A DNA stretch of 64,000 nt from positions 9,581,959 to 9,645,958 of the forward strand of contig NW_019211455.1 in NCBI RefSeq assembly GCF_002443255.2, written 5' to 3'. The DNA comes from Varroa destructor (Eukaryota > Arthropoda > Arachnida > Mesostigmata > Varroidae). The notes under the pieces were generated by a model, which worked only from the letters and a program-made list of their open reading frames with translations, did no database searches and had not been told where the DNA came from. Below, one piece after another: positions 13,801 through 26,575 of the stretch. How positions within the stretch are numbered: the first letter of the stretch is position 1; each line of letters begins with the position of its first letter. Both the position numbers and the translations under genes were made by a program.

Positions 13801-16800
13801 GCAAAAACAAGGTGCTCTTCGCTGTCCGCCAAATCACCACAGCGCCACCGCCATCACTGAAACAGAAACAACATCACGCAGATTCACAATCTCGTGAAAT
13901 AACGGAAGTGAAGTAAACGTCAGCGCGGCGACTGCAGATTAGAGCGGAGTACGTATTATGTAACCCAAACCTAGGTTACCACAGATATTCCTCTATGTGG
14001 AGTTTCTCCTGCAGTAATCACGGGCCAGAAGAAAAGGTTGCTGACGGAAGAGGTCTGGCCCAAGCAAAAAAGAGGTATACCAAGGGATGCAGCCTTTAAA
14101 CCTAGTAAAAGGTAGAGGTCGGGTATGATTATTAATGTTGACGTCGTTGCGGTTAGTGGCAGTGTGTGAGCATGCAGTGAAATAGGAAAACTCCTAATAA
14201 AAAACATGCCCACTAATCCCATGCATGATCAGCACTTTCGGCGTTAGACCGCTAACCGCTCGCGCACTGACTGTTGCCTGACTAGGTGTTATATAGCGGA
14301 TGTAACACGCTGACCTACTGTTTTCTTCCTTCTGCTCTTGCGAATATCTCGTAATCTACTCACGAAGATACGTAAGTCTCCGTTTCGTTTGTTCGACCGC
14401 AAAAGCCAAAAGAGGGGTAAAAAGTTCACTTTGTTAGAAGAAGTGAATACACATATTAGTTACTATAAAGAAGTGGAAAAACATGTTAGTTACTATGCAT
14501 ACAGATTTAAAGAAGAAACGAGGATAAAGTGTCCTAGGCTACTTTGCATTTCGTCTGATGCAACTAACCCGAATGTCGCTGGCGGAAATAGAGAAATCAC
14601 TGAAGTAGACGAGTCGGTCCACCGTAAGCGGGCGAGATTGCCGCATCTTCGAGGCCAGCAGAAGACACACACATCCAAGGAGTTGCAGTTGGGCTTTCTT
14701 CACGTCGACTCGCGAAAGAAAGCGGTCAACCAGGTTCATTGCCAGACAAAACACCGAATCTTCACACTGTTCTTCCTCGGTTACCTGTGAATTGAAGAAA
14801 TTAACAATGTTATTACTTACACACATATATATATGCTGTGAAAATTTCAAATACGCAGATTTGATCTGAAGTTGCATATTTCAAGTTATTGAAAGCGAAG
14901 TTTAGATAAATGCAAATAGAAAGCATTCGATTGTACGTAATTTACGTTTCCAGGTTATCGCTTAAACAAAAAAAATGTTTTCATAATACCAGTAATAATA
15001 GTACATTGATTATTCAGCTGAAAACTCAGCTGAATAGCCAGTAAGTCAGGTAGGAATCTTCAATCTAAGTGAACAACAGAAAGGTCGTAATAGAACTAAA
15101 CTAGAACACCGGACGATACTAGCCTCACTAACAACTATACGGAGACGTCTCGAAAAAGGTTAGAATTAGTCAGACCCTTTACTCTCTCGCTTATCGCTTT
15201 GACGCCTCCTACAACAGTAGTTTATAACGGCCTTCTGATAGGATTGTTTTCAGTTCTTCATACATTCAGTGTGTGAACTTCCGACAAGAATATCTCCACC
15301 TCAGTCAGTCAAGCCAGAGTCCTGCCCTAGGACTACCGGACGAATACATATGTTTTACAACTGGCTCTTGGCAGAATGAACCGAGTCAAAATGACGGCCT
15401 ATCAACGATAGCCCTCAATCTCGGTAGCTTCGTTAGTCTGGATCATCCTCGTGTCTGTACCCCCGGTGGTGATTCTTGTGCTGATGTTATCAGTGGTGGT
15501 GTCAAAGTCAGCGCACGCCTAGTGTTTCGTCTCGTGATATGGATGATCGAATGAGAACAGCTATTTATGGGTGAATTATCCATTAAGTATAAATCCTCAA
15601 CGAAATCGATGATTTGCAGCTTCATTGCGGCAGACGAGCAGTATCTAAGTTCCGAGGGTTTATCCAGATTCGTTCGTCAATTGTGTGTTTCAATTGCGCC
15701 ACACTGAGCGGTTTCGCTGTAGACGGAACTGGCGAACATCGACGCCATCAACTAGGTTAAAGGCAAGATGATGCGGACTATTCGGGATGAGATGTAAAAA
15801 AAGGAGAACTCAGTTCGAACCGGCCACTCTCTGACACTAATTACATGTTGTTCATTTGTTCACGGTTCTCGAGAGATCAACCTCAGCCAGCATCACCTCG
15901 GAAGCTCGGCTGTGACCGCAGAACCTCAGCAGTCTTCACACATGATCCAGCTCGGTAGCTTTGATCTGCGCTAAACGCAAGACGAGAGAGGTTCATCGCG
16001 TCTCTGATCTGTCAGAAACTACCCGATTGGGTCGTAGTGCTCGGCAAGATGGGCTACTAGCCCCCTGTACTACCAGAGCAATGGCAATGAGGACGAAAAC
16101 GATGACAGCTACAGCCGCTAGATCAGGGCAGTAGCAGCAGATGGCTGAGAAAGAAAAGGCAGACCGACTATTCTCTGTCTAACGAAAGACCAATGATTCA
16201 GACGCTTGTCTCATCCTAGTACGCCAAAGTAATCCGACGTCGCTACTTCGCTGATGCTGATGACAACGATACAGCGAGTCCAACAGCCTGAGAAATGGAT
16301 GTGTAGATGCCGCGGAGTATCCAGCAAAAGCTACGCAGACAGCAACTGCTAGATGTAATGCATCAAAAACAATGACGCTGAAATGGCAAGCGATTCTAAA
16401 TTGAAATCTCTGCCTGTTCTTCAGGATCGATAGAGCCGATTGAGTTTGAGACGTTATTGTTGTGTGGCCTAATGAACCCCCCTAACAGTCGATCCATCGA
16501 CGAAGATATCAGAGCAGAATAATCAGGTTTAGCCCTGGCCCAAAAAGATGTTGACCAGTACGTTGGGAAATGAGCGTACAGCACACATTGTAAATGGAAT
16601 AAACAAAAAAAAGTGATACACCGAGACAAACTAAGTTAGATTGATATATCACAATGAAATAAAGAGAAACATTAGATTTCTACTGTACAAGACAAACGCT
16701 AAATTATGCCGCACATATACATATGAGCGTGTATGGTTATTAGAGAGAAATCGAATGAATACCTGCAGTACAGACAAAGGAAAAAGCAATATGGTATGTA

Positions 16801-19800
16801 TTTAAGAATCAACTGTCTGGTTTGGCTTTCAAACGCGGCAAAGTCGTTATTATTAACATAAACAAAAACACATTTCGAAATTCTAACGACACAACTTTTC
16901 GCCATCGCAGAATCGTTCTAGAAAACATATTTATTTTGCCAAAACATTGAAATATTGAACAACGGTAATAACAACAAATAACATTTCACTCCGACCTCGG
17001 ACTTTAGACAAATGCTAAATCTAGCCGTTTCGTTAGTGAAATATCTCCTGGCGTTCATTGCAGAAAGAAAGTCATTCCCAGCAGTATTGTTAAATGTTAT
17101 AAAAAAAAAACATCAGCCATTTAAAACGCAGCAAATCGAATATAACCATCATTAGACAAGGAACAATATAATACGTACTGTCTCATTCATGACACCTCCT
17201 GCGAACTATTTTTTTACTATATAGTGCAAGCTTTGTATCCATCAGAATGAACGGCGCTATCAACAAAAGTGTGTCGTGGACATTCTGGGTAGCAGCTCCC
17301 GCTAATACGCCGCCTCACAGGACCGTATCGGCTGCCGGTCTGGCTTGTCCGTCCGTAAAGATATGTCAATATACTATTGGACCTGTGTTTATTTCTGTTC
17401 ATGTGAGCGCCCGTTCTGCGTCCCGACAGATATTGGCCGTCATCGTTGTGCCGGTGGTGTTGATACATGTGAAAGTCCTCCGCGACGTTAGAACGTTCGT
17501 GGCAGATACGAGAACCGACGATTGACGGCGGGCGATTTTCGAGCAACTGTTGCTGATCGTGCACAAGCCGAGTACTGCATGCATGCGGCATAAAGCCGGA
17601 AAGAAGTAGTACTAGTCAGAGGCAGCTGGGTCTCTATCAGAAGACATAACATGAGAGCTTCGTCGCTCTACTCACAGTAGACAACGTAGACAGTACAGCC
17701 GACTCACTTCGCAAACAACTGATTTAACTTAGCGTAGAACAACTCTACGGGCGTTACTGACATTGGGCAAACGCAAGTTCTCGTGGGCTGGATTTTACTA
17801 GCAACTAGAGTTGTGTATATAGGATCGTCTAAAGACCTATGAGAATCCACAAAGGTCAGGATACAGTCATCGTTTTGATTCACGTTTAGTGAAATGTTTT
17901 TTTCAAGAAGAGTCTAATAAAGACAATTTATATTTCTAATCACATTATTTCTGTTTTTTTTTTTTCGAATTCGCGTGCACTACACTTTATTTAAAAACTA
18001 CAAAGTGTCTTAGTTTAATGAATACTATTGCTCAGAATTTCAACCAGTTATGATATTAAATTTAATTTAGATGAAATTGATTTCGTTGCCTCGATGGTTC
18101 GTTCCTATGTAAATGATCATCCAGACAGGCAATCTTATAAAGACAATAACTGGAAACAACCCCATCAAACCCTCACCTTACGTATACGTCACCCCTTTCC
18201 TTATACGTACACTATATTACTAGCGTTCGCTTAGTATTTCGACACGTTTAAGGTAACTTCGAGCATTTCCTGTACTCGTACACGGGCCTACGATTCATTT
18301 AGTCATACAACATATCCATACACAAGCTGCTCGCTCGTGTCCGTGTTGCCGAAAACCTCATCCTATCGTTGATGTACGGACACAGGCAGAGCCGCAGATT
18401 TTACGAAAGTCTCTTATTGCCTTTTCGCCATAGTTGCTATCTAGTCTGTCCGTACTTCAATCAAGGCCTTGCATTTGACTGCCTGATCTGCTGTTGATCT
18501 GTTGGAGGAGGCTGTCGGCAGTGGCGACAACAGCGATGGTGCGCGGCCGTAGCAAAGTGTGCGCACGGAAGAGCATCTGGGATCCCGCGTCAAACAAGCC
18601 AGAACCATCGAGTCATCTCGCTAGTCTTCAACCAGGCTCTCTAATATATGCCGGTGTTGTATTACTACTAGTACGATTACAAACACGACTATTGCCACGG
18701 TAGATAGAGAGAAGAAAGAGGGAAAAGGGGGACAGTGAGAGAAAGCGAAAATACGATCAGGCCTTCGGAGGTTCATTGGGTCTTTCACGTGAACCAGCCT
18801 TCAGAAGACCAGAACCCCATTGGTAGAATGAGGAAGCAGAAGAGCAAAAGGTCTACCTACTCCGTCCGAACTCAACCTTCTTAAGACTGCGCAGAACTGT
18901 GCGCTAAACTATGGCGTTATACGCTACTGAAAATTGCTACATGTATAGAATAAAACAGGAAAGCGTTATGTTGGCTTAGTTCGCGCAATGGTCAGCAGTG
19001 AGCTCAGAAAAATCTCGTCGATGAGTCTATGTATCATGTATATTATTGTGCATATGAAATTCTTATGAATGAAGACGAGATTTCCTTTAGGGTCGAACAT
19101 CAAATTCTGCGCGTAATTGAATTAAATCAACCTTGTGTACATTTTGTGCATCCGTGTAAATACGTAGATGTATTATTTCTAGGGCTTATGACCTCAAAAT
19201 GTTCAAATATGAGCAGACCTTTCTAGAGCACAATATAGTAGCGATTTTCATCAAAACACCCTTGCATTAAAGAATATGAATAGCTTTGTCAGCAATAAGA
19301 CTGTGGCAGAAATTGGTACAACAAAAATATGTTTCAGCTTTTACGTCCACTACCTAAGCCGTTAGGCGTTAGTTCAAATGGCCAGCTTCTAGCACGAAAC
19401 GAAGTATATCTACGCCCGGATTCAAACTTAAATAATTACGCGTCAAGAAGTTCATTAAGCAAACACCTCTTTCACTACACTATGACGGGGGCGTTCCATG
19501 GTTTAAATAGGACATGTCAACTAAAGATTTTGTTAAGTGAAGTATGCATGCTTTTTTTTTCCAGTAATTTATGCGAAAATGGCCCCCTCATCCCATACGG
19601 GTTTTGTTTATCATGTCAGCTTAATTCTGTTAAATTTCTATCTATTAGACATCTAAAACGCAAAACACGTAGCAATTAAGCGTTGATATAATTGTTAAAC
19701 GTTAACGTGGAACGCTCGAGGAAACCGCGCCACTATTTCTAGTATCACGGGGGCGCACAATGTCATGCATGATCACGGAGCAACGTGAAAACCTATACAT

Positions 19801-20654
19801 ATCGGAGAACCGAGTCAGTTAGTTATTGTTTCGCACAATTATGGCAATATGTTCCCATGGTAAGGATTTCACTAGAGCTACGTTAGGGAAAAACATGGCT
19901 ATGCTCGGTCCTGAGATGCGAGGCCAACTCAGTAACCCTATGGAGTCGTAACCCTATACTATAATACTACTAATAACCCTATACTGTGTCTGTCGGAGAA
20001 CTGCTAAATCTGTTTTGCACACCAGTACATGGCGTGGGTGTACTGTAGTATAACGATATATTTTCAGCGTCTTGCTGTTACTTATAATCAAAATCTCCGT
20101 GTTAATAATATTGACGTCGCACCACCGAAGATATGTAGCAACTGTATTATGTACAACAAATACTATCCGCTTTGGATGCACCATATAGGCAGCTAACGCA
20201 CAACCACTTGTAGCTATTGCTATAATAGCAATCGACCCCTGGTTATATCCTGTACATTGCGAATAGTTACCATTCGACACGAATACTTGATGTATATCCC
20301 GATGGTTTGCCGAATGCCGTTACAAAGCCCACTAAACGTTATTCAGTGAACAAGTAGGTTACACAGTATATAGTCAATACATGATACCCATATAGTCCAT
20401 ATATGTTGTAGATATTGCGAATGCGTTTATGCACGTACCTCAATCATCCATACGGCAAGAACTTTCCTCATGTGCGGCCGCACCTCCGATTGTACCGTCA
20501 TGAAGTAGTCTTGCGATACGGAGTATTTATCCTCGATGAAGAGCATATTGCCGATAGCTGTTGAAGGCGCGACGGCGCGATCCCTCGGTGCCAGCAGGGC
20601 TGTGCCGGGATTGTTCCAACTACTGTCGAAGCTCTCCGCGCAATAGAGCTCCAT
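7833..20654 (-). CDS. CycD: G1/S-specific cyclin D (three exons, 3' end not found)
   Basis: Regulatory subunit of CDK4/6 kinases that phosphorylate retinoblastoma proteins at G1/S. Exons on the minus strand are 20654-20439 (216 nt), 14784-14569 (216 nt) and 7992-7833 (160 nt); junction phases are 0, 0 and 1, and the donors are GTACGT, GTTAGT and GTGAGT. The start MELYCAES is the first in-frame ATG of exon 1 and contains LYCAE (residues 3-7), an LxCxE Rb-binding motif like that of animal D cyclins. The cyclin box starts around RPHMRKVLAVWMIEV and runs through VTEEEQCEDSVFCLAMN, VDRFLS and LQLLG. Lys118 (ASKM) and Glu147 (AWELVVLNTLEW) match the conserved CDK-contact pair. Exon 3 begins the second cyclin fold and stops mid-codon after residue 197, so at least one more exon is needed; I could not find it between 1 and 7832. 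Identity is firm; the full gene model is incomplete. Confidence 0.93.
9790..9810. repeat. GTC trinucleotide repeat
   Basis: Seven exact GTC units in cyclin D intron 2. Confidence 0.95.
14440..14499. repeat. Imperfect 30-bp tandem duplication beside cyclin D exon 2
   Basis: GAAGTGAATACACATATTAG... (14440-14469) is repeated with a few changes at 14470-14499, each copy containing TTAGTTACTAT. It lies in intron 2, 70-130 bases past the exon 2 donor. Confidence 0.8.
14785..20438 (-). other. Cyclin D intron 1
   Basis: 5.7 kb, donor GTACGT and acceptor TTCACAG. GC-richer blocks occur near 15.3-16.4, 17.2-17.7 and 18.3-18.9 kb, with only short frames that resemble no protein I know. Confidence 0.85.
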
Positions 20655-23103
20655 AGCGTTGTCGTTTCCCTGTTTTTTCAAACGATTCTCTCTCTGTTTC
20701 CCGCTAAGTTTCAAGGTTTACCTGTTATCCTGTCTTATCTCTATATTATTATTTACTATAACTGCACAGACGAGCAACACGAAATAATCAGTCGTTTCCT
20801 CTGGCTTGTCGCAGTTACTGTGTAGTCTTGGCCACAAGTTTCACTTAAGTTAACTTTCTAGAACTTCTTTAACACTTGTTAACTAGCCACACTAGGTGTT
20901 CGATGGAAATCAAAACACACTGTGGGGACTGTTCGATCAGGGTCACAAACATTTTTTAGAACATGGATATCTTCATTTCGAAACCCTCTCAATACGTTTG
21001 TGCACATTGGCCGTTTGCCCGCGTAGTTGGCGCTTGATATCGTCAACCTATTAATATTACGGCTGCTTGCTCGTCGAGCACGAATTACTTTCAGGCTCGA
21101 ACTGGTATCTGTGCCATTGCCACCGTTTGGTCTTCGAGGACGTGCCTACCCGTTTGTATGCAACTTTAAAGGGGTAGCTGGTGGTTGCCGTGTTCGTGAC
21201 GCGCCACGCACTCCATGCGTCAAACGCAGTGTCCTGTTCCCTAGTGGCAGCCGTGTGCCGTGCTGCACCACTGCCGCGCGTTCTTCCTCTGCTCGGCCAG
21301 CCTGCGCAGGCTTGTCTGTACTCGCGCAGTGAAAGACAACGATCACCATGTCCGCTGCACCATCCCAACGAAACAGTGTCTCTCTCCTACTCATGAAATC
21401 ATCACCATCAAGACCATCATTACAATCATCATGATTATGAACCATGTTAATCCTTCTCGCCACTTTACCCTCACTCAAAGCACCACAGCGAGCACATGGC
21501 AGCTCGCATGCTGTGGTCGGCTTAATGGCGAACATGGCGGGTGCGCAGAATTGGTACGTTTTATGCGACCCTCCAAATATAGGGCGATGATACATTGAAT
21601 CGCCCGGCGACGAACATGGAGAGGCGGATGGCCTGTTGTTCTGCCGCTAACGATAGCAGCAGCTGGCGGTTGCACGGGTGCTTCAACAGCGCACCGGCGC
21701 AGGAACCTCTGAGTTAAGCCTGGTGTTCGGCCTATGGCCCGCTTCGCTCTTCACTAACGCCTGTGTCGTATGTTGGGCACAGCGGGTAAATGGTTGGGAC
21801 GATGGTTCTTAAATGAGATAGATATTCTGGTCGTGTAGGTAGTCACGTGAGATTCAAGAGGGCCGCAGAAACGCTCGTTGAGGTGTTTGGTAAAGGCCTC
21901 TGTTGGACGGCGTTCAGTTACGTCAAGATAAAGTTCGATAAATTTCAAGAAGATCTACATAGAGAACAGATGCTAAGGAAGTATCGCGATCGTCAGCGAC
22001 AGTCAGGGAGCGGAACTACTCTGTCAAAGGTTGTGACAAAAGATTTGACGGGATACACAATAGTGGAGGGAAGAATCAACGCGGTTCCGACGCTCCGCGT
22101 CATTTACCAAGGTGATCAAGCTTTACTTTCGTGCTTCGCAAAGACAAAGAAAAGGATATAAATCATTTGGGCCTCACAATGACATGCACTGGCCTGCTGA
22201 AATGGGGACAAACTCGCAGAAAGCGTTAAAATTTGCATTACACATTCAAGGTCTTTGCGATTTGCATATTTCTTATGCGAAAGCTGGACGAAGAACACGA
22301 TCAATGTTTCGAAAAACATTAGATTATGGAATCATCTGTATCTGTAATAATGCAGCGATGACGTGTTTGCCTGCTGAACTTGAATATATTTGAGGTGTTC
22401 TAGCTTCGATAGCGGCACACGTCGCTACGTACAAAGGGGGCCATCTGAAGCAATACTTAGCAGCAGTACTGAACGTAGAACTCAAAACATTCAGTTTACA
22501 CTATGAAAACTATCTGCTTTCCCTTGCTTTAAACTGGGCTATCTGATTTCAATTTTGGATCGAACCCTGAGGGGTTATATGCAAATCTTTGAGTACTGTC
22601 AACGTAATATGTCTAGGACACAACAAACCAGATTTGAAGAACTCAAAAATTATCATATCAGTTATTTGTATCCAAAACTGGCTCGTAGAGATAAGTTCCA
22701 CGCGAATCATTTAGATGTAACATTATCATGTAGTTATCTGAACTGCTATATTTTTGTTATTTACTAAATTATAAAAGCAGCCAAGGTGTTCTTTGCTATA
22801 AACTATAAGGCAGATATTCACTTATCTAAGGTGACATAGATGATTAAAACATTAAAATAAAGGGTTTTTAGTTTACACTGGATGTTATGTACAAGTGACA
22901 TGTTCTAGCTTATTTATGCAGAAATATTCATCACATTTGCTGTGAGGGCAAGATAGAGGGTTTAGATAATCACTAAACTAACATTATCACAAAGATCCGT
23001 TACCGAGCAATGTTCTGATTAAATATACTGCTAGTTTAGCTAAAAAAGGATATACCGCAAATTTTTACTTATATACAAAAAGGAAATATTGTCTTATTAT
23101 ACA

Positions 23104-23133
23104 TGCATATATATGTATATACATATATATGCA
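23104..23133. repeat. 30-bp perfect palindrome
   Basis: TGCATATATATGTAT is followed directly by its own reverse complement, with no spacer. Immediately after it, TGCAAGAAAA and TTTTCTTGCA form a second, spaced inverted repeat ending near 23158. Located in the interval between cyclin D and the cuticle gene. Confidence 0.85.
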
Positions 23134-24155
23134 AGAAAAGCAAGACATTTTCTTGCAACACGCAAAATACGTTAATACCTTTTCTTGAGCAAGTCTCATC
23201 TGATATCTGAGCCTCTAGACCCTTCGGGACCTAGTGAAGACATCGGCCAGTAAAATCAACGTAGCGAATCGTCCTTTTACACATATCACACATGTCCCGT
23301 TAACATTGGTACCTGCTACTACTGTCACCGCTACTTCAGCTTATAATCGGGTTGATAGCGCTGGTATAGGCGTTAATAACTTTTCGCCGGGGTATCTATA
23401 CAGGGAACCATACACACGCTTAACTGGGCCACCTTATCATACAGATGTACTTACTTATATTTGTGCAGATAGACTCGACACATCGTATAGCATAAGGTAT
23501 GCTCGAATAACATCGACACTGTGCTTCGTGGAGGATCTCCTCAACTTCGTTCATATAGGTAGGTTTGGATAGGCAAAGCTACATCTAAAATAAAATAACA
23601 CGTATTTACCTATAAAAACGTACAGGCGGCAGCCATAAAGAGGTGAAGAATAGAGAAAGAATGAGGTGAGCGACACCGCGGTCAATAGAGCTACGTTAGG
23701 CTGGTAGTCGCTAAGAAGACACTGATCTGTCGCGCGACGCTCTTCGAACACTTTGGTAGTACAGAGTACTGGGACCGGTGAGCAAATAGGCTGCGAAAGT
23801 AAGTGGCGGTTCCACTCAGGGAATCATCGTTTTTTGACCAAAAAATATAAGAATATATAAGAATGGCCTTTGTAATGTTGCTCGAGCTATTTGTTAGGAG
23901 GTCACTAGCCACTGTTGTTGTATCTGGATATGCAGCAAGTAAAACGGATACCATAATTTTAAGGTAGGACAGTATGTGCAGGCAAACAGCCCCTATCTAA
24001 CTGAACTGAAAATGTATCTTCACACTTCTACTTCACACAACTATACTAAATAGACAAATGGAGCTAGACAAATGGATGCAAGCTATTATGGATACCATTT
24101 TTAATAGCTGTTCGAGCAATTCTACAGTTTACTTTTCTTCTATCTAACAGTATAA

Positions 24156-24194
24156 GCCCCTCACAGCGATTATCGTATCGTCGCTGCGAGGGGC
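24156..24194. repeat. GC-rich hairpin, 14-bp arms
   Basis: GCCCCTCACAGCGA at 24156-24169 pairs with TCGCTGCGAGGGGC at 24181-24194 apart from one A-C mismatch; the loop is 11 bases. It stands out from the AT-rich surroundings. Function unknown. Confidence 0.8.
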
Positions 24195-26575
24195 AGAAAG
24201 CTCAGAAAAATATACACATCATATCTAAATACTGCTCGCTATTATGTAAACAAACCCAATTCCTACGGCAGTCCTTACGTCTACCTCAGTTTTGTCGGTC
24301 ACCTGCGTCAACCCTTTATTGTTTGGCGTTCGCTTTAGCTAAACCTACTGACATTCACGGTCTGCAACAATGCATGGAAGAAATGCAACGCTATGGAAGC
24401 TTATCTCGGGAGGTAACATTTTATCAAAACCCAGGCAGTTTTTCTCGCCTGCTTTATCGCTACTGAATTTACATCAAGTATTAACTTTTGCTCGAGGATG
24501 TATCATGCAGCTGATGTAGAAATGTGCGCAATGGCCACCCAGTGCCCTAATGCGTTACCCACAGTTAGCAAACGTCAACACGCGGCCACACGAATATAGC
24601 AAAGTGCCTCCCATTTGCCGACGCTAGCACCGTCGTCAATATCACTTGTTCCGTAACGAACCGATCCGGCTGACTAGAGGCACTCGGTTAAAGAGGCGTA
24701 CGATCTTTCCCTCTGCGCATTTCACTTGCTGCTTATTTGGCCACGTGCACTTTATACGTGGCTTAATTTGATATTCCATATTTTTGCCCTGGGTGCCGGT
24801 CTACTACAGGGCTTCCCGACAAGCTAGATATAATACATTCATAAATATTATAGCTACACAGGTGTTAACTCATGCAACCATCATGATGCAGAGTTAGACA
24901 TAATATTAACACTCGACGTTACCTTGTGTACCTATGGCTAGCATGCCCGTTCGACATGGTCGATTTTCGAAAAATTCTTATTGTGTTCATAAATAAACGT
25001 AAATTTTCAATGACGCTAAGTCTAAGGAGGACGCAAGAACGCTTGCGACGTGATCTTGTAGAAAAGCGTTTAAATCAATTGATGGTTAATGTTAGACTTA
25101 AGTGTTAAGTCTGTAATAATAATTACAGTTATTTAATGGGAGTAGTCTTTCTTGTCATTTATATAGGGCGTGATGTTTTTTTTGTATCACGGAATGAACC
25201 ATTTTATTGCTTGTCGACATTACTGTAGATTATATCATTGAATAATTATAATGTTTTTGTACTGGATACGCCTAGTTTTGATCCTATTCAAAAGACACGT
25301 TACGTCCATTATATTTAAAAATAACTAGGATTGTATTTGCTAATCAGGATACGAATTTAACAAAAGGTCAGGATTAACAGTCGCAAGCATTTTACAAGAA
25401 AATAAAAATATAATGTAGCAAACCAGGCATGCGGATTGTATCTATCTCTGGTTAAATTTGAAATATTTCTCGTAAGATTGCCTTTACCTTGGCCTCTATG
25501 CAAGCTGCAAAGCTTAATATTTTTTTAATAATAATGATTGAAATATAAGTGATTTGCAGCTCCTGCCGAACTTCGGCCAATAACGATGTGGTAAAATACT
25601 ATACAATTTATGGACACGGATACTGTGAATGCTCTGTCAAACAGTACTACACATTCGAAGAGAATCGGGACCAAAAAGTACTGATCACATAAGGTATACA
25701 TTTCACTAGTAAAAAAGAAATACGTTCCATCTGGTTAATTGCGGCACAGTTTCTCTGAAGTCTTTCTTTTGGCGTTTCGCCTTGCGACGCGATTTAACCA
25801 CGTGGGAAAGATGTCTTGCTAAAGAACAGAGCTTGAACGAAGTGAACAACATGTCGTCTTACGAGCTTTTAGTTTTCAACAGGGCCGTCCATTGTGGATC
25901 GTCCAGGGGATATTGCGAGTTTCCGCTCTCACTGCTCTGTTTACTACGATATCGATATACCTGTCACAAAATCAAATATAGTGAGTTCGAGTATACTCGA
26001 AGTTTCCAACCCAAAAGCGACACGCAAGGCTCAGCTTAACTGACATCGTCGATCCGAACATTCTCACTGAATTGTAGTTGCACCATAGATAAAGCTGACG
26101 CTGGCTTGAAGGCTCACCAGCGTGTCAAAAGTGGAAGGAGGAAAAAAAGTGGAAATATGTTAGCCTTCATATGCCGCGGATGCATACCAGTATTAGAAGA
26201 GCAATACCAGATTGTCGTTGACATATAAAGGCAAGCGCGACTTAAGCTGGGAGCGTCATCCGCTTAGAACTCTATGACGAGTCAACAACGTTTGGTGTCG
26301 TTTTCTTCGTCCCGTGCCTCGTTCGCTGTCTAGTGTTAATCGTTTGAGGAAATCGCCTGTTTCCTTCCTGGCAACATGCATAACAAGGTGGGTTTTGCTG
26401 AGGCAACTTCGGCCCGTTATGAAGTAAGCCCATGATCTTTGCAGCGGGCTGTGTTTGCCCTTACACTGCAAAACGACCTCGTTAAATGCGGCCAATAAAG
26501 CTGTCTGACTCTAACCGTTTCAGCGATTTTCACTTCTTTATAGAGGTAATAATGTTAATTTTAATCTCTTTATAG

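Larger units (their letters stand above)
7993..14568 (-). other. Cyclin D intron 2
   Basis: 6.6 kb, donor GTTAGT and acceptor TTTCAG. It holds the GTC repeat at 9790, A/T homopolymer runs and GC-richer blocks near 10.0-10.6 and 13.1-13.9 kb. No conserved exon seen. Confidence 0.85.
20655..26575. other. Interval between divergent cyclin D and cuticle genes
   Basis: 5.9 kb. The first kilobase, especially 21.0-21.75 kb, is GC-rich and probably holds the cyclin D promoter and 5' UTR (inference from position). The rest is AT-rich, with the 23104 palindrome and 24156 hairpin. A 5' exon of the cuticle gene probably lies here but could not be located. An unassigned frame at 21847-22161 is discussed under findings. 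Confidence 0.6.

Noticed and set aside
14338..14790. 150-codon plus-strand frame
   Set aside because: It is antisense to cyclin D exon 2, begins at TTG and includes the 30-bp duplication; the cyclin exon explains the region.
15795..15893. Minus-strand A-box-like (TGGCTGAG) and B-box-like (GGTTCGAAC) pair followed by a T run
   Set aside because: The T-arm stem does not pair and no cloverleaf can be drawn, so it is not a tRNA; at best a decayed tRNA-like sequence.
17217..17591. Overlapping 92- to 124-codon frames on both strands in cyclin D intron 1
   Set aside because: Both strands are open at once and neither translation resembles a known protein.
24380..24413. Short plus-strand frame MEEMQRYGSLSRE ending at a GTAACA donor, as a first exon for the cuticle gene
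   Set aside because: Phase fits, but it would place charged residues ahead of the signal peptide and lies 2.2 kb away with no other support.
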